A DNA stretch of 64,000 nucleotides, from contig NZ_RSED01000023.1 of the NCBI RefSeq assembly GCF_003933735.1, positions 1 to 64,000 of the forward strand. Reading direction: 5' to 3'. The translations under genes were made by a program, and so were the position numbers. The notes under the pieces were generated by a model. It saw nothing but the letters and a program-made list of their open reading frames with translations, made no database searches and was not told where the DNA came from. The DNA comes from Aquabacterium soli (GTDB lineage: Bacteria > Pseudomonadota > Gammaproteobacteria > Burkholderiales > Burkholderiaceae_C). Below, one piece after another: positions 54,601 to 60,449 of this stretch (within the stretch, counting starts at the first letter, position 1; every line of letters starts with the position of its first letter).

Positions 54601-56341
54601 TGGTGGTCAGGCGGCCAATGTTGGTCAGTGCACTGCCCAGGCCCAGGGCCTCGAGCGTGATGGAGCCGCCCTGTGTGCGCAGTTCGGTGTTCGCATCGAC
54701 GAAGTGGATGCCACCGGTCTGGGTGGACTGCAGCGTCACGCCGCGACCCGCGGTGGTCTGGAAATTGATGGCGCCCCCGGCCATTGCATCGATCGTGATC
54801 TGGCCGGTGGCCTGCAGCACGATGTTGGCGTTGCCGGCCAGGCTTTCGAGCAGGCCGCGCGAAATCGTGTTCAGCGTGGCGCCAGCGCCCTGGTTGCCAT
54901 CACCCGCGGCAACGCTGCCATCCGACGCATTGCCGTCTTGCGTGCCGCCCGAGGCGGAATCGGTGATGCGCAAGTCGGTCGGGTCGATCAGGAAGGTGCC
55001 GGTCTGGCCTTTGTCTGCGCGCAGGTCCACGTCACCCGTGATGCCGATGTTCTTCTGGCTGGAGACTTCGGCAAAACCGCCGTCGCCGCCCTGGGCGCCG
55101 CCGCGTGCGCTGATCTTGCCGTTGAAGACGGTGGTGTCGGTCGACCACAGCGTGACGTTGCCGCCTTTGCCGTTCTCGGTCGCATCGGCGTTCAGCGTGG
55201 CGCCAGCCGCGACAGACACCGATTCGGACTTGTTGGAGAACGGATGGGCAGCGTCGGTCAAGCCGGTGCTGCCCAGTGCGATTTCACCGCCACCGTGGCG
55301 GCCCGAGGCGTCGATGGACGTGCCCGTGGCCACGCGCACCTTTTCGCCGGTGGCGATCACCGTGCCGCCCTGGCCACCGCTGGCGGCCGAGACGTCCATG
55401 CGCCCGCCGATGGCCACGGTACCGGCGTCACCGCCGGACAGCACGATGCGGCCGCCCTGGCTGGCCACCGCGGTCGCACTGATCAGCCCATCGGTGTTGA
55501 TGACGTTGTCGATCACACCCTTCACCGCGCGGGCCGTCAGCAGCACGCTGCCACCCTCGGCACGGATCTCGCCGCTGTTGGTGACCAGTGCACCGCTGCC
55601 CGGTACGGTCTCTGTGATGGCCGAGCCCGCGCTGAAGCTGAGCAGGCCATCGCCATGGAAATCGAGCGAGAAGGTGTTGGCCGCCCCCAGCGCCACACGG
55701 CCCAGGCGGGCCTCGATGACGCCAGAGTTGCGCACGCGTGGCGCCACCAGTGCCGCCAGACCGCTGTCGTGGATGGTGATTTGGCCCTGGTTGTCGATGG
55801 CCGCGTTCGTGTTCGGCGAAGCCAGGCCGAATTCATAGCGGCCGGCCATGAAGTCGTCGTCGCGGATGTTCGCCGTGGTGGCGACCAGGCCACCCACATC
55901 GACGCGTGCCGTGGGCCCGAACACGATGCCGTTCGGATTGACCAGCATCACGGTGCCATTGGCGTTGAGGCGCCCGAAGATGGCCGATGGATCATTGCCC
56001 AGCACGCGGTTGAGCGTGACGCTGCGCGCCGAAGGCTGGATGAAGTTGACCGTCTCGCCCGCGCCGATGCTGAAGCTGCGCCAGTTGATGATCCCGCGCT
56101 CACTTTGCTGCAGGACATTGAGCGTGCCGGCACCGCCATCGGAGATGGTGATCGAGCCCGCTGCCACCTGGCCGCCTGTCGGATTGGCCAGGGCGACCTG
56201 CCCCGCCATCGTCCAGCCCACGACGATCGCCAGCTTGGTGAGCATGATGCCGTGGCCTTGGCGGCGCAGGGAACGCTGGAGGCGGCGGGCACGGATGGCG
56301 ACGCGGCGGAGCACTTGGCGGGACGGTTGGCCAATGGTCAT
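42683..56341 (-). CDS. Giant TpsA exoprotein (filamentous hemagglutinin-like)
   Basis: A 4552-residue secreted adhesin of two-partner secretion. It has a long arginine-rich signal region ending near residue 53 (GQVALA), then a TPS domain with GTLNVLQQSERGIINWRSF, NRVLGNDPSAIFG and the NPNGIVFGP motif. The rest is a Gly/Ser/Thr/Asn-rich beta-helix. I saw no cysteine in it, as is usual for such proteins. A recurring module is seen from about 700 to 3000, and three tandem copies of about 167 residues lie at 43661-45166. The C-terminus (about 100 residues) shows no toxin, VENN motif, LPXTG or autotransporter barrel. It would form a filament outside the cell for adhesion or aggregation. Its transporter gene is 72 bases upstream. 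Confidence 0.93.
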   Translation of the reverse strand: MTIGQPSRQVLRRVAIRARRLQRSLRRQGHGIMLTKLAIVVGWTMAGQVALANPTGGQVAAGSITISDGGAGTLNVLQQSERGIINWRSFSIGAGETVNFIQPSARSVTLNRVLGNDPSAIFGRLNANGTVMLVNPNGIVFGPTARVDVGGLVATTANIRDDDFMAGRYEFGLASPNTNAAIDNQGQITIHDSGLAALVAPRVRNSGVIEARLGRVALGAANTFSLDFHGDGLLSFSAGSAITETVPGSGALVTNSGEIRAEGGSVLLTARAVKGVIDNVINTDGLISATAVASQGGRIVLSGGDAGTVAIGGRMDVSAASGGQGGTVIATGEKVRVATGTSIDASGRHGGGEIALGSTGLTDAAHPFSNKSESVSVAAGATLNADATENGKGGNVTLWSTDTTVFNGKISARGGAQGGDGGFAEVSSQKNIGITGDVDLRADKGQTGTFLIDPTDLRITDSASGGTQDGNASDGSVAAGDGNQGAGATLNTISRGLLESLAGNANIVLQATGQITIDAMAGGAINFQTTAGRGVTLQSTQTGGIHFVDANTELRTQGGSITLEALGLGSALTNIGRLTTNGGAVTLRATGNIQIAGEINAGTGAVQMVSTVGSITNAGATAPLVTGSTVSLTAGGGHIGTAGSAISTHTERLTVEGGGDIFAASDRTLTDLSVNALHVAPGTHTYQIDASGLSFQLTDGSTLSATQIAQAGLNLTLVSDRSIELGTLDVGSGTLTLTSTAGNLTGAAGNLSTAASVVLTARGSNGNNGAIGTSTQSVNTDTPTLSATSGTGGAFVANAGALNLTLLNTTGSSAVSAAGTLTAGTVSTGTSSLTLSSSGGDVVDDGNASTRITAGALAVHAAGAIGTSGTRLQTNATTLSANAASGGIYANTTATSSYLSTIVSGNGPIDITTAGSTTLGTVTSTTSSPGNGITIATTGTGDMTVGTVDAGTAGTVSLTTQNGSITSIGSNDVNADLIVARAGGNASNITLRSTAAHLDLENAGNITVTQNGGVTLDNVATTGNSIQVTSSNGDITIGTVRSALNGSTTLSANGGSIVDDGNGSTRLTTGSAYLNAAQSIGTSANAIQASISGLSVNNTGNVYLVNTDNTLTSLSVTNRHAVPGVANVLEITSPFLTFDVVDNGSQYAINRIVGVPLNSLSFSGDQTAVIGQVQANSASVSITATQGDLVEDGNTDTRVTGSSVTLRANQGHVGSSLAPLEVNTSQLTLATRGDLYVNSIADLSGLSISSSHADSTTAYGLVVKAPSLAFTITDSAAGHHVQNVVDSSGLGFSFTSDRDITLGQVDVSYSGSVSFTSTGGSIVDDGDKATRVLANSTYLNARSIGASGNDHLDLITGSLNANATYGGVYIDVPTPTGGNFTNTLTLTGVSAAGPVEIAVHEGDISINGNITAYSQAVRLTADRGSILNPTGTVYVGDGSLTLSAAGSIGNSSRALTVSAYGAALDAQATTGIAVTSDGSLTLGAVNATSGGAVSITATNGSLLDDGNAATGITGSQVSLSAAYGALGGNGAVLSVDTQRLNLTAQGTVAVDDGTTLTELNLTRTGGAFGTIGITAGAGQVFDISESGGNHTLTEVSSTSALAFGFSGTGSVNVGTIDVGAAGAASVASTGGSIANIDTDSSITAGKVALAAGTSGSVGSSTSAIALHGTTDLSLTAGRHLHVNDDATLAKLAITSTNGTTAVGTASQFGITAAGQTFSITDSGTTQSLSSGGTALGDFSFTNSKNIEAGALQATGSIMLATSGGGANSNITSDAGSGRITAGSVTLNAASTTSGGGNIGTAGHYLRVATPSLTLNGSGNMLVTDSQSLSRLDMTVTHGTNTTYSYGVGATNLTTFAITDGATQSLGLVATSPLDFSYSTDRALSLNTITAGSNSTGSVSLTSRSAPNNTNAQINRNSGTITAGAVSLTAVAGNGAVTATTSTQNLSIASGGNVSVNNGSTTLQSLSLDLQHRTSGANTHSYTVTSGGGLAFSLSDTTGVGGLILNNISQSGLALDLKADRTITATSVNTGSGSVTLSSTDYLGVANGLIQGGSGASAGSPSITTDHLTLNAGSVYSYNYSPNPLYTSVNSLSSKITSSLYVSNNKSLTLQDNTVGNFARVTTTAGSILQGSGALFTAPNLTLTAAQAIGATGAGSNTVQTNTRQLVLSAGRDIVVNNSTDLFGLDITSTHAAVGTSNTVSVTADRLDLLVTDSAGGNQYTLDHVTDASGINFSLRTDVDLVVGTGDVKDGHHLTLESGGANTSITNIGNSALKGNSVTLLATGSVGVAGDATTRMQTDARSLTVSTGANAFVDNARDLLDLSFTSAQGTGGAAPTYHVTAPQLTFDVTSDGTTTTVNQIHDATGLNFSLNTNQSQVVELVDVQKTGTVSLTTYRDLLSSGSPTHHITAARTTLATANYNSGTGGTIGALGNEIHLSSPLLTVNSTGSVYIASDTHIDQLAINATHPVATSSTYDIQSVPVHGNTPYTLLSGTDSNTGSALTTLNDTEGLVFSFDSDRAIAVGDLNLGTTGAVSLSNRGGGSITGDGVAGTQIRAASLSMSSSGGAIGASGAGNSIEATVASLSANSNGGATYLNLHGRTSVSGVSANGDVNLVNDIGDIALGSIDARGNAVNIDNQGGSILSGSISRTTSVSLTAAGSIGNQSAVSLSANGGGTTTLTASAAAANGATGSINISEGYALTATSVTAPGAVTLQAGTALTAGVISGGDTVTLTSTNGSITALNGSNLVSGSSVAMNAAYNIGGSGSPLRVSTKNLALRNIGDIYVQGQQDLDSLSINRANNLGATSSTGVFSLAATNLTLSGADTGSVSVLTSLVDTTGLDFSFRSISRIAVGGIDVGSGSATLHSSVSGGDGAIYALNGSSRITAGNASLTAVGTDSFIGTNGLALGLAVGTLTASSGTGGAYMTQAGSLNLSNLTTTGDLSVTATTGDLTLGTMSYGANNTLRLTASTGSILAGNVTLSGTGANSSIQLSAANGIGTELAPIIVNGNAGNSVSATVTGAGSLYLSSTGSLTGGLTTSVANGSTNVTAAGNIVLTSMTSATDAVGNDINVTASAGNITVNNVSAGANARHSGVNLSANAGSILATGAGTVTGYDLNLFGANGVGTNSNRVVVNGQRVQVITDGGAAFLGTSGASVLTNVATNGGQINVSTAHDLLIANATSGGGAITVNGTATNVDLIAGNINAGSGNVSLISNQAGGTVQDDGSVLTRITGNTVTLQGAGGVGSALMAMQTTANTLALSDAAGGVGIYVNDNNTNGLTLSSVTAGGGAIVINAAGPLTATSVAATADAVGNNVTLATTLGDITVGSVSAGANNGAVVLSSAGAIVGSGSGTNLTAHSAQLTANGNIGVVNDLATGAGTPLRVNVSELDSLTATGANRVVSINNVNTGTWTVGAAGLTMGAGGSAYLRSAGNLNVSAATLPQDGNLLLSAAGTLTLPTAGLSTSGALSLTGGTDVVTAASGAAARNLALSGDTVYVRSGSAGGNTVLTTTTDSLDAALTGAGALTVNNTGTLTQTALQTSNGNITATSSTGLTAQTVVAGGTNRVVSLTATTGNLTTSTVNAGANGTVSLNAAVGQLFTVSSSLTGSTLNLTSGSGIGSSSSAFDATGMTVNATVTGTGDIHLTSSGALTTGTLTTADGGINVDTVGPLNANGVITAGQGGDVSLASDNGTVTLAQAFANQGKLTVDGQHIVLNGGSVSTTGTQHYTGAVTLGADTVLTGSALTVDGSVNGARALTVNAGSGDVAFNGAVGNTTRLGALVVNTAGETSFGAVRAASVTTDVPGTVVLAGDVNTTGTQTYGELVTLAADITLTGTTVTMSNGVDASSEGGQGLTIQGVAVLGTVGGSQALSSLTVNGASTLSGTAVNTTGAQAYNGALTLGADVALEGSAMAFNGTVDGAHALTVNAGSGDVAFDHAVGGTTRLGALTVNTSGETSFTSVRAASVTTDGPGTVVLAGDVNTTGTQTYGEQVTLASNVTLTGTTVSLAGGVNASTDGGQSLTIQGDAVLGTVGDSQALSSLTLNGASTLNGGVSTTASQTYNGAITLGADIVLSGGAMALNGTIDGAHALTVDAGSSDVVLDHAVGGTTRLGALTINTAGETRLNASIRAASLETDAAGTVVLANAVDTTGTQTYGERVTLAGNAVLTGTSVSLRHGVDASTAGGQSLSIQGDAVLGNVGSTQALSSLSVSGATTLEGTSVSTTQGQTYSGALTLTDDATLHSTGGSLVFGSTVDGPASNTLTLRADVGDIDAVGAVRIGNLVSSADGGTTRFRGAVTADDIGGLQLSGMGFVFEGAVAASTGALSIANTSASGSVNFAPGATVQTATGFTQTGGAAVYLPAVVRVTSGPISLEAPVYLPGGSAELTTDGNITLTGLIGRNTSLTMAAGPTGVLNIGRNDAVAEHKVDLGRLTVSSAVSAQMFGRIGGRTGAMAAAGIAGGLVNAPYFMNGTPWGPIDLIGTVTASTLPGNVIPSMPGVGALFTGNFSTTGLSPDALGVFKDPVVLTVASAELHNRLLVPAADERENGETAGTR
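43661..45166 (-). repeat. Three tandem repeats of about 500 bp in the tpsA gene
   Basis: Units start at codons near 45166, 44665 and 44167 and end at 43661, lengths 167, 166 and 168 codons. Each begins Y(T/N)GA(V/L/I)TLGAD and contains GAHALTVNAGSGDVAF, TTRLGAL, RAAS, TTGTQTYGE, GQSLTIQGDAVLG and QALSSL. High likeness points to recent expansion or ongoing gene conversion. Confidence 0.85.
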
Positions 56342-56413
56342 GGGACGGCTTTCAGGAAAATCGATGTGCGGGAGATGCGGGCGCCACGGGTGCCCACTGC
56401 GACGGCAGGCGGG

Positions 56414-58168
56414 TCAGAACAGCGCGGTCAGCGAAACGAAGGCACGGGGGTCCTTGTTGCCTTCGGTGCGCACGATGGTGTTCATCGGCTTGGCGATCTC
56501 GAAGGAGGCATAGAAGTAGTCATTCAGCTTGGCGCGAACGCCACCACCGAAAGACGTCAGCTTCCTCGGCGTCACCTCGTTACCGCCCTCGGCGGCCCAG
56601 ACGCGGCCACCGTCGATGTAGCCGTAGAGCTGCAGCGTGTTGGCGCGCACGTCGGGCACGTAGCGCAACTCCACCATCGCGGCGATGCCGTTGTCGGACG
56701 ACAGCTCGCCCTCGTCATAGGCGCGGCCGAAGCTGGCGCCTCCCAGGGCGATCTCCTCGCTGGCCAGCAACGGGCGCCGCGAGAACTGGCTGGTGAAGCT
56801 GCCGACAGCGCTCAGGCGCGGAGCGATCTGCTGCAGACGCGTGAGATCGAGCGTGAGCTTGGTGAAGTCGCTGCGGCCGTTGGCACGTGAGGCCAGAGCG
56901 GATCCATTGTCCGAAGCGCCCAGGCCGTGCAAGCCCTGGTGCAGGGTGGCCCGCACGGTCGTGATGCCATCCCACAGGTCGCTGCGGTCGTAGCTGACGC
57001 CAGCGCGCACGATGCGCAGGCGATCGCGGGTGAATTCGATGCCCGTCAGGTCGGTGTCGACATCGCGCACTTCGACCTGTCCGAAAGCCCGCAGGTTCTC
57101 GTCACGCGAGCGGATCACCGGCACCGTGACCGTGCCCAGGCCGCTCGTCACGCGGCTCTTCACATCCAGCGGTTCAAGCTCGCGGCGGGGGTTGGATCGC
57201 GCATGAGACAACGCCAGGGTCAGCATCGTGCCGTTCGAGCCGATCAGCGCGTCATAGCCCGCGCCGATGCCGATGCTGCGGCCAGTGGGCACCGAGGTCC
57301 TGGCGTTCAGCGTGATGCGGTCGGCGCGTTCACCCACGGCGTTCCAGGCGTGACTGACCTGCAATTGGCCGCGGCCCAGGTAGGGCGAGGCGCGGTTGTC
57401 CAGGGTCACCTGCCCGTCCGTGGGCTTGCGCTCGGTGCGCACGGTCAGCACGGAGCCGCCCCGTTCGTTCGGCGAGGGCTCCAGCGTGCCGCGCACGGTG
57501 AGGCCGGCCAGGTCATTGGCCAGGAGCAGGCGGCGCTCGATCTCGGCGACGCTGATCGGTTTCACCCCTCGCAGGCCACCCACCAGGCGCTCGACTGCCG
57601 CTCGGGCAGGGCCGATGTCGTCCTCGTAGCGGACATCAGCGACGAAACCTTCCACCACGACGAGACGAAAGCGCCCATCCTCGATCGCCTGCTGCGGCAC
57701 GATCACACGCGAGGTGACATATCCCGCATTGCGGTACTTCAGTTCGATCGCATTCGCCACGGCAAAGACCTCGGCCACCGACACCTCACGGTCCAGCAGG
57801 CCCACGTAGAGCTGGCGCAGATCGTCGGCCGGGAATGCGGTCGCGCCCTCGACGGTGAGGGTCTTCAGCGTGAAGCGCAGATCCTGGGCCCCGGCCGGTG
57901 CCTGGGCCGAAGGGCTTTGCGGCACCTCGATGCGCGGCACGGCGGTGGAGGAGTGCGGCATGACCGGGCGGGGAATCTCCCGGCCGGCCTCGGCGCCTGA
58001 GGGCAGTTGCGCCGGCAAGGTCTGCGCGGTGGCTGCGGCCCCCATGCTGCAGGCCCATGCTGCTGCGACGAGCAGGCAGGTGCGGTGCAGACGAGGCAGG
58101 GAAGACTGTGGGCGGGGCGTGGTGAGGAAGGACGCGGGAAGGTTGGCTGTAGGCAGAGTCATGGGCAT
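56414..58168 (-). CDS. TpsB outer-membrane transporter (ShlB/FhaC/HecB family)
   Basis: A 584-residue Omp85-superfamily protein. A signal peptide (about residues 1-47) is followed by a proline-rich stretch, a POTRA_2 domain (about 95-170, LKTLTVEGATAFPADDL), a ShlB-type POTRA (about 170-245) and a 16-strand barrel. ASFGRAYDEGEL carries the conserved Arg-Tyr pair of the L6 tip, and the end is SLTALF with terminal Phe. It would secrete the TpsA adhesin. The gene precedes tpsA in the usual B-A order. The start at 58168 is chosen before the signal peptide; an extension to 58402 is open but not signal-like. Confidence 0.92.
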   Translation of the reverse strand: MPMTLPTANLPASFLTTPRPQSSLPRLHRTCLLVAAAWACSMGAAATAQTLPAQLPSGAEAGREIPRPVMPHSSTAVPRIEVPQSPSAQAPAGAQDLRFTLKTLTVEGATAFPADDLRQLYVGLLDREVSVAEVFAVANAIELKYRNAGYVTSRVIVPQQAIEDGRFRLVVVEGFVADVRYEDDIGPARAAVERLVGGLRGVKPISVAEIERRLLLANDLAGLTVRGTLEPSPNERGGSVLTVRTERKPTDGQVTLDNRASPYLGRGQLQVSHAWNAVGERADRITLNARTSVPTGRSIGIGAGYDALIGSNGTMLTLALSHARSNPRRELEPLDVKSRVTSGLGTVTVPVIRSRDENLRAFGQVEVRDVDTDLTGIEFTRDRLRIVRAGVSYDRSDLWDGITTVRATLHQGLHGLGASDNGSALASRANGRSDFTKLTLDLTRLQQIAPRLSAVGSFTSQFSRRPLLASEEIALGGASFGRAYDEGELSSDNGIAAMVELRYVPDVRANTLQLYGYIDGGRVWAAEGGNEVTPRKLTSFGGGVRAKLNDYFYASFEIAKPMNTIVRTEGNKDPRAFVSLTALF

Positions 58169-58553
58169 CGGACCGAAGGCGAGGGCTGGCGATTGCGCGT
58201 CATCGCCAATCGCAGAACGGAGCGCATGCAGAGAGCGCTTCAGCGGACGACAAACACAGTTCGCAACCGTAACCAATGGCGCCCCTGTCTGGTGCGCAGA
58301 AACGGCAGCCAACTTGCTGCCTGTTTTCTGGTTGACATCCAGTGGAGACCAGGGAAACACACCACAAACACCCGCTTTCCGAGGGGGAAGCGAGCGCGCC
58401 ACTCCCCAGGAAAGACGTTCTGCATCCGGTCAATATCGGGTCCGTACGCGGCTTGTTGAGCGTAACGAACGTGACATATATGGCGAGCCGATGCCTCGAT
58501 TTGTAAGCATCAGCGCGACCGCTTCCATGGCTTCGGCGTGGGCCTGGACATGG
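58169..58553. other. Gene-free region upstream of tpsB
   Basis: About 385 bases with no supported gene. It presumably holds the tpsBA promoter; an AT-rich spot (CATATATG around 58474-58481) is the only promoter-like place seen. The region differs from the surrounding coding DNA by lacking codon periodicity to the eye. No repeats were noticed. Confidence 0.4.
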
Positions 58554-58576
58554 AAAACGGGCCACAGGGCCCGTTT
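58554..58576 (-). terminator. Hairpin with T-tract at the broken end of the IS3 element
   Basis: A perfect 9-bp stem AAACGGGCC/GGCCCGTTT with loop ACAG. On the minus strand it ends in TTTT, so it can terminate leftward transcripts, shielding tpsBA from IS read-through. It sits exactly where the transposase reading frame breaks off. Confidence 0.6.
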
Positions 58577-58685
58577 ACAGGGTGCTGCGCGACAACTTAA
58601 TGAGCGAACAGGCTCGACGCTGGCTGATGCGGTAGTGGCCTATGACGTAGGCCATCGCGTCCTTCCTCAGCGCGGGCAGCCCCAT
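58575..58685 (-). pseudogene. IS3 OrfB fragment
   Basis: In the -1 frame after the A7 run at 58685-58691 the sequence reads MGLPALRKDAMAYVIGHYRI, then SQRRACSLIKLSRSTL and a stop. This is the first part of an IS3 OrfB transposase; the DDE catalytic core is absent. The stop lies at the break point of the element. Confidence 0.8.
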
Positions 58686-58945
58686 TTTTTTGCTGCGACA
58701 TCCTGCAAGATGGCCTTGTCCAGGCTCAGGTCAGCCACCAGTTTTTTGAGCCGGGCGTTCTCTTCTTGCAGCTGCTTGAGCCCCCGAGCCTGATCAGGCT
58801 CCAAGCTTCCGTACTGCTTCTTCCAGCGGTAATACGTGGGCTCGCTGACGCCGAGCTTGCGGCAAAGGTCTGCCACAGGCATTCCCATCTCAGCCTGCTT
58901 GAGCGCAGCGACGATTTGCTCAACAGAAAACCTACTCTTCTTCAT
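58667..58945 (-). CDS. IS3-family transposase OrfA
   Basis: A 92-residue helix-turn-helix protein (SVEQIVAALKQAEMGMPVADL, LGVSEPTYYRWKKQYG) with a leucine zipper (LKQLQEENARLKKLVADL). In intact IS3 elements OrfA binds the ends and fuses to OrfB by a -1 frameshift; here the slippery A-AAA-AAA lies near the end at 58691-58685, but OrfB is truncated. GGAGG before ATG 58945 sets the start. It may still act as a repressor. Confidence 0.88.
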   Translation of the reverse strand: MKKSRFSVEQIVAALKQAEMGMPVADLCRKLGVSEPTYYRWKKQYGSLEPDQARGLKQLQEENARLKKLVADLSLDKAILQDVAAKKWGCPR

Positions 58946-59031
58946 CACGTCCTCCGGGGCCCTCACTGGGGCCAATGTGCCGGAAAACTATCGTTTCGAG
59001 TGGCTCGGTTTGAGGGGATCAGATCAATCGT

Positions 59032-59565
59032 CTAGTGAACTGCAGGCATTTGGCCCAGAGGCAATGGTTGTGGAGGAGGCGCAGAATTCGCACGCATGTT
59101 CGACATTCCCCGAAATACCCATGCGGCATAGGTCTCCGAATTCTGAAAATGTGCTTGCTCCGTTGCAAAACCAACCTGCTTGATTGGCTTGCCTGAGGCC
59201 AAGCTGTAGATGCCGGTGATATTGCCCTGCGGATCGCGTACCAAGCCCCAGTTGGCCTGGCCGGTTAGGGGATCATCGAACAGTTTGCGCAGATGCCGCA
59301 TAGGCTGTGGGTAACGCGGATCGCGCAGTAGCTCTTCCAACGTGCGTGGTGCCGTGTGCTGGCCCAAAGGCGTGGACTTCTCGTAGCTATCGAATGCAGC
59401 CCTGAACTGCTCGCCTACGGCCAGCAACTGCGCCTCCGCACCTTGCCGTGCCAGGGCAGCACCAGCCTGCACACCCCACGCCGTCGTGCCTGCCAGCACG
59501 CCCACGGCCATCAGCAGGAACAGGTAGGCGAAGCCTTGAGCCCTGTCACGTTCACCAGTCCGCAT
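59032..59565 (-). CDS. Pseudopilin-like protein with unusual signal
   Basis: A 177-residue protein. After a charged leader (MRTGERDRAQG) comes a hydrophobic segment FAYLFLLMAVGVLAGTTAWG. The G-F junction suits prepilin peptidase, but the glutamate at mature position 5 is missing, as in some minor pseudopilins. The rest (LRDPRYPQPMRHLRKLFDDPLTG, YAAWVFRG) is like proteins found beside GspG in type II secretion-like clusters. It overlaps the upstream pseudopilin gene by 14 bases. It is the last gene of the cluster and lies five bases from the IS3 end, so the element may have cut off downstream genes. Confidence 0.78.
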   Translation of the reverse strand: MRTGERDRAQGFAYLFLLMAVGVLAGTTAWGVQAGAALARQGAEAQLLAVGEQFRAAFDSYEKSTPLGQHTAPRTLEELLRDPRYPQPMRHLRKLFDDPLTGQANWGLVRDPQGNITGIYSLASGKPIKQVGFATEQAHFQNSETYAAWVFRGMSNMRANSAPPPQPLPLGQMPAVH

Positions 59566-59938
59566 AAGGCCGTCCGTCGGCACCGTTGCCCGGCGCCGTG
59601 CTGTGCAGGTCGTAGACCATGCCTTCATACCCCTCAGGCACGGGCACTACCTGCCATCCCTGGTCGGACTCCAGCACTGGGTCGTAGGGCAGACCGCGCA
59701 GGTAGCGCGATTCGACCAATTCGTCCAGCGACGCCGGGTAACGGCCCTTGTCACCGTAGAAGCGATCGATCACACGCCGCGTGGTCTGCAGGTTCTCCAG
59801 GAGTACCGTCTCCTTGGAGCGGTCTACATGCTGCAGGTAGCGCGGCACGGCAAGCGTCAGAAGCACAGCCACGATGGCCAACACCACCAGCAGCTCGATC
59901 AGTGTGAAGCCTTGACGGACGCGGCGGATCAGTAGCAT
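59552..59938 (-). CDS. Major-type pseudopilin (GspG-like) 2
   Basis: A 128-residue prepilin. The leader MLLIRRVRQG is followed by FTLIELLVVLAIVAVLLTL with the conserved Glu5. The globular part contains RYPASLDELVESRYLRGLPYDP, as in GspG. It would be cleaved and methylated by prepilin peptidase (not in the window) and assemble into a pseudopilus. ATG 59938 was chosen to give a normal short leader. It starts 28 bases after the previous pseudopilin stop. Confidence 0.88.
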   Translation of the reverse strand: MLLIRRVRQGFTLIELLVVLAIVAVLLTLAVPRYLQHVDRSKETVLLENLQTTRRVIDRFYGDKGRYPASLDELVESRYLRGLPYDPVLESDQGWQVVPVPEGYEGMVYDLHSTAPGNGADGRPYADW

Positions 59939-59966
59939 GGCAGGACCTTGTGCACGTTGCTCATGC

Positions 59967-60449
59967 TCACCATCGCAGGTAGGGAACACCGTTAAGCCCT
60001 GTCAACGACGAGCGGCTGCGAACATCGTAGACATCCTCGCCAGGCTGGGGATCATCGGCCTCGGAGGCGTAGGCGCGCAGGCTCCAGGTGGCGTCGTCGG
60101 CCTCATCCGGGTCGGTAGAGAAGGGATCACGCGGCACGCGCCGCAGAAAGAAGATGCGGCGGCGCTGGGGGTCCTTCAGGTCTTCCTCGCCTTCGACCAG
60201 GTCTTCCAGCGCGGCCGGGTAGCCAGTGCCACCCATCTTCCTGGTGATCCGGCCTTCATCGACGGCCCGCTTGTAGTCGTCGATGGCCGTGCGGATCTCG
60301 CGCAGGGCCAGGCGAAGCTCCTGCTCCTTGCGGTGCTGCACCTGCACCTGCACTACAGGTACCACGATCAGCGACAACACCGACAGCACTGCCAGTGTCA
60401 CGAGCAGTTCGATCAGGGTGAAGCCTTGGCGGCGCTCGCAAGCGTTCAT
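59967..60449 (-). CDS. Pseudopilin (GspG-like) 1
   Basis: A 160-residue prepilin: leader MNACERRQG, then FTLIELLVTLAVLSVLSLIV with Glu5. The body has YPAALEDLVEGEEDLKDP and FFLRRVPRDPFSTDP, typical of GspG-type proteins, with an acidic C-terminal part. The ATGA overlap with the secretin gene shows coupling. Function as pilus or pseudopilus subunit. Confidence 0.88.
   Translation of the reverse strand: MNACERRQGFTLIELLVTLAVLSVLSLIVVPVVQVQVQHRKEQELRLALREIRTAIDDYKRAVDEGRITRKMGGTGYPAALEDLVEGEEDLKDPQRRRIFFLRRVPRDPFSTDPDEADDATWSLRAYASEADDPQPGEDVYDVRSRSSLTGLNGVPYLRW

Larger units (their letters stand above)
58575..59026 (-). mobile_element. Truncated IS3-family insertion sequence
   Basis: The remnant holds orfA, the start of orfB and one IS end: TGATCTGATCCCC at 59026-59014 on the minus strand is typical of IS3-family termini. 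The rest of orfB and the other end are missing. The truncation point coincides with the hairpin at 58554-58576. Confidence 0.8.

Noticed and set aside
54290..56890. 866-codon open frame on the plus strand across the tpsA start and tpsB end
   Set aside because: It is antisense to two well-supported genes and shows no motif or ribosome site.
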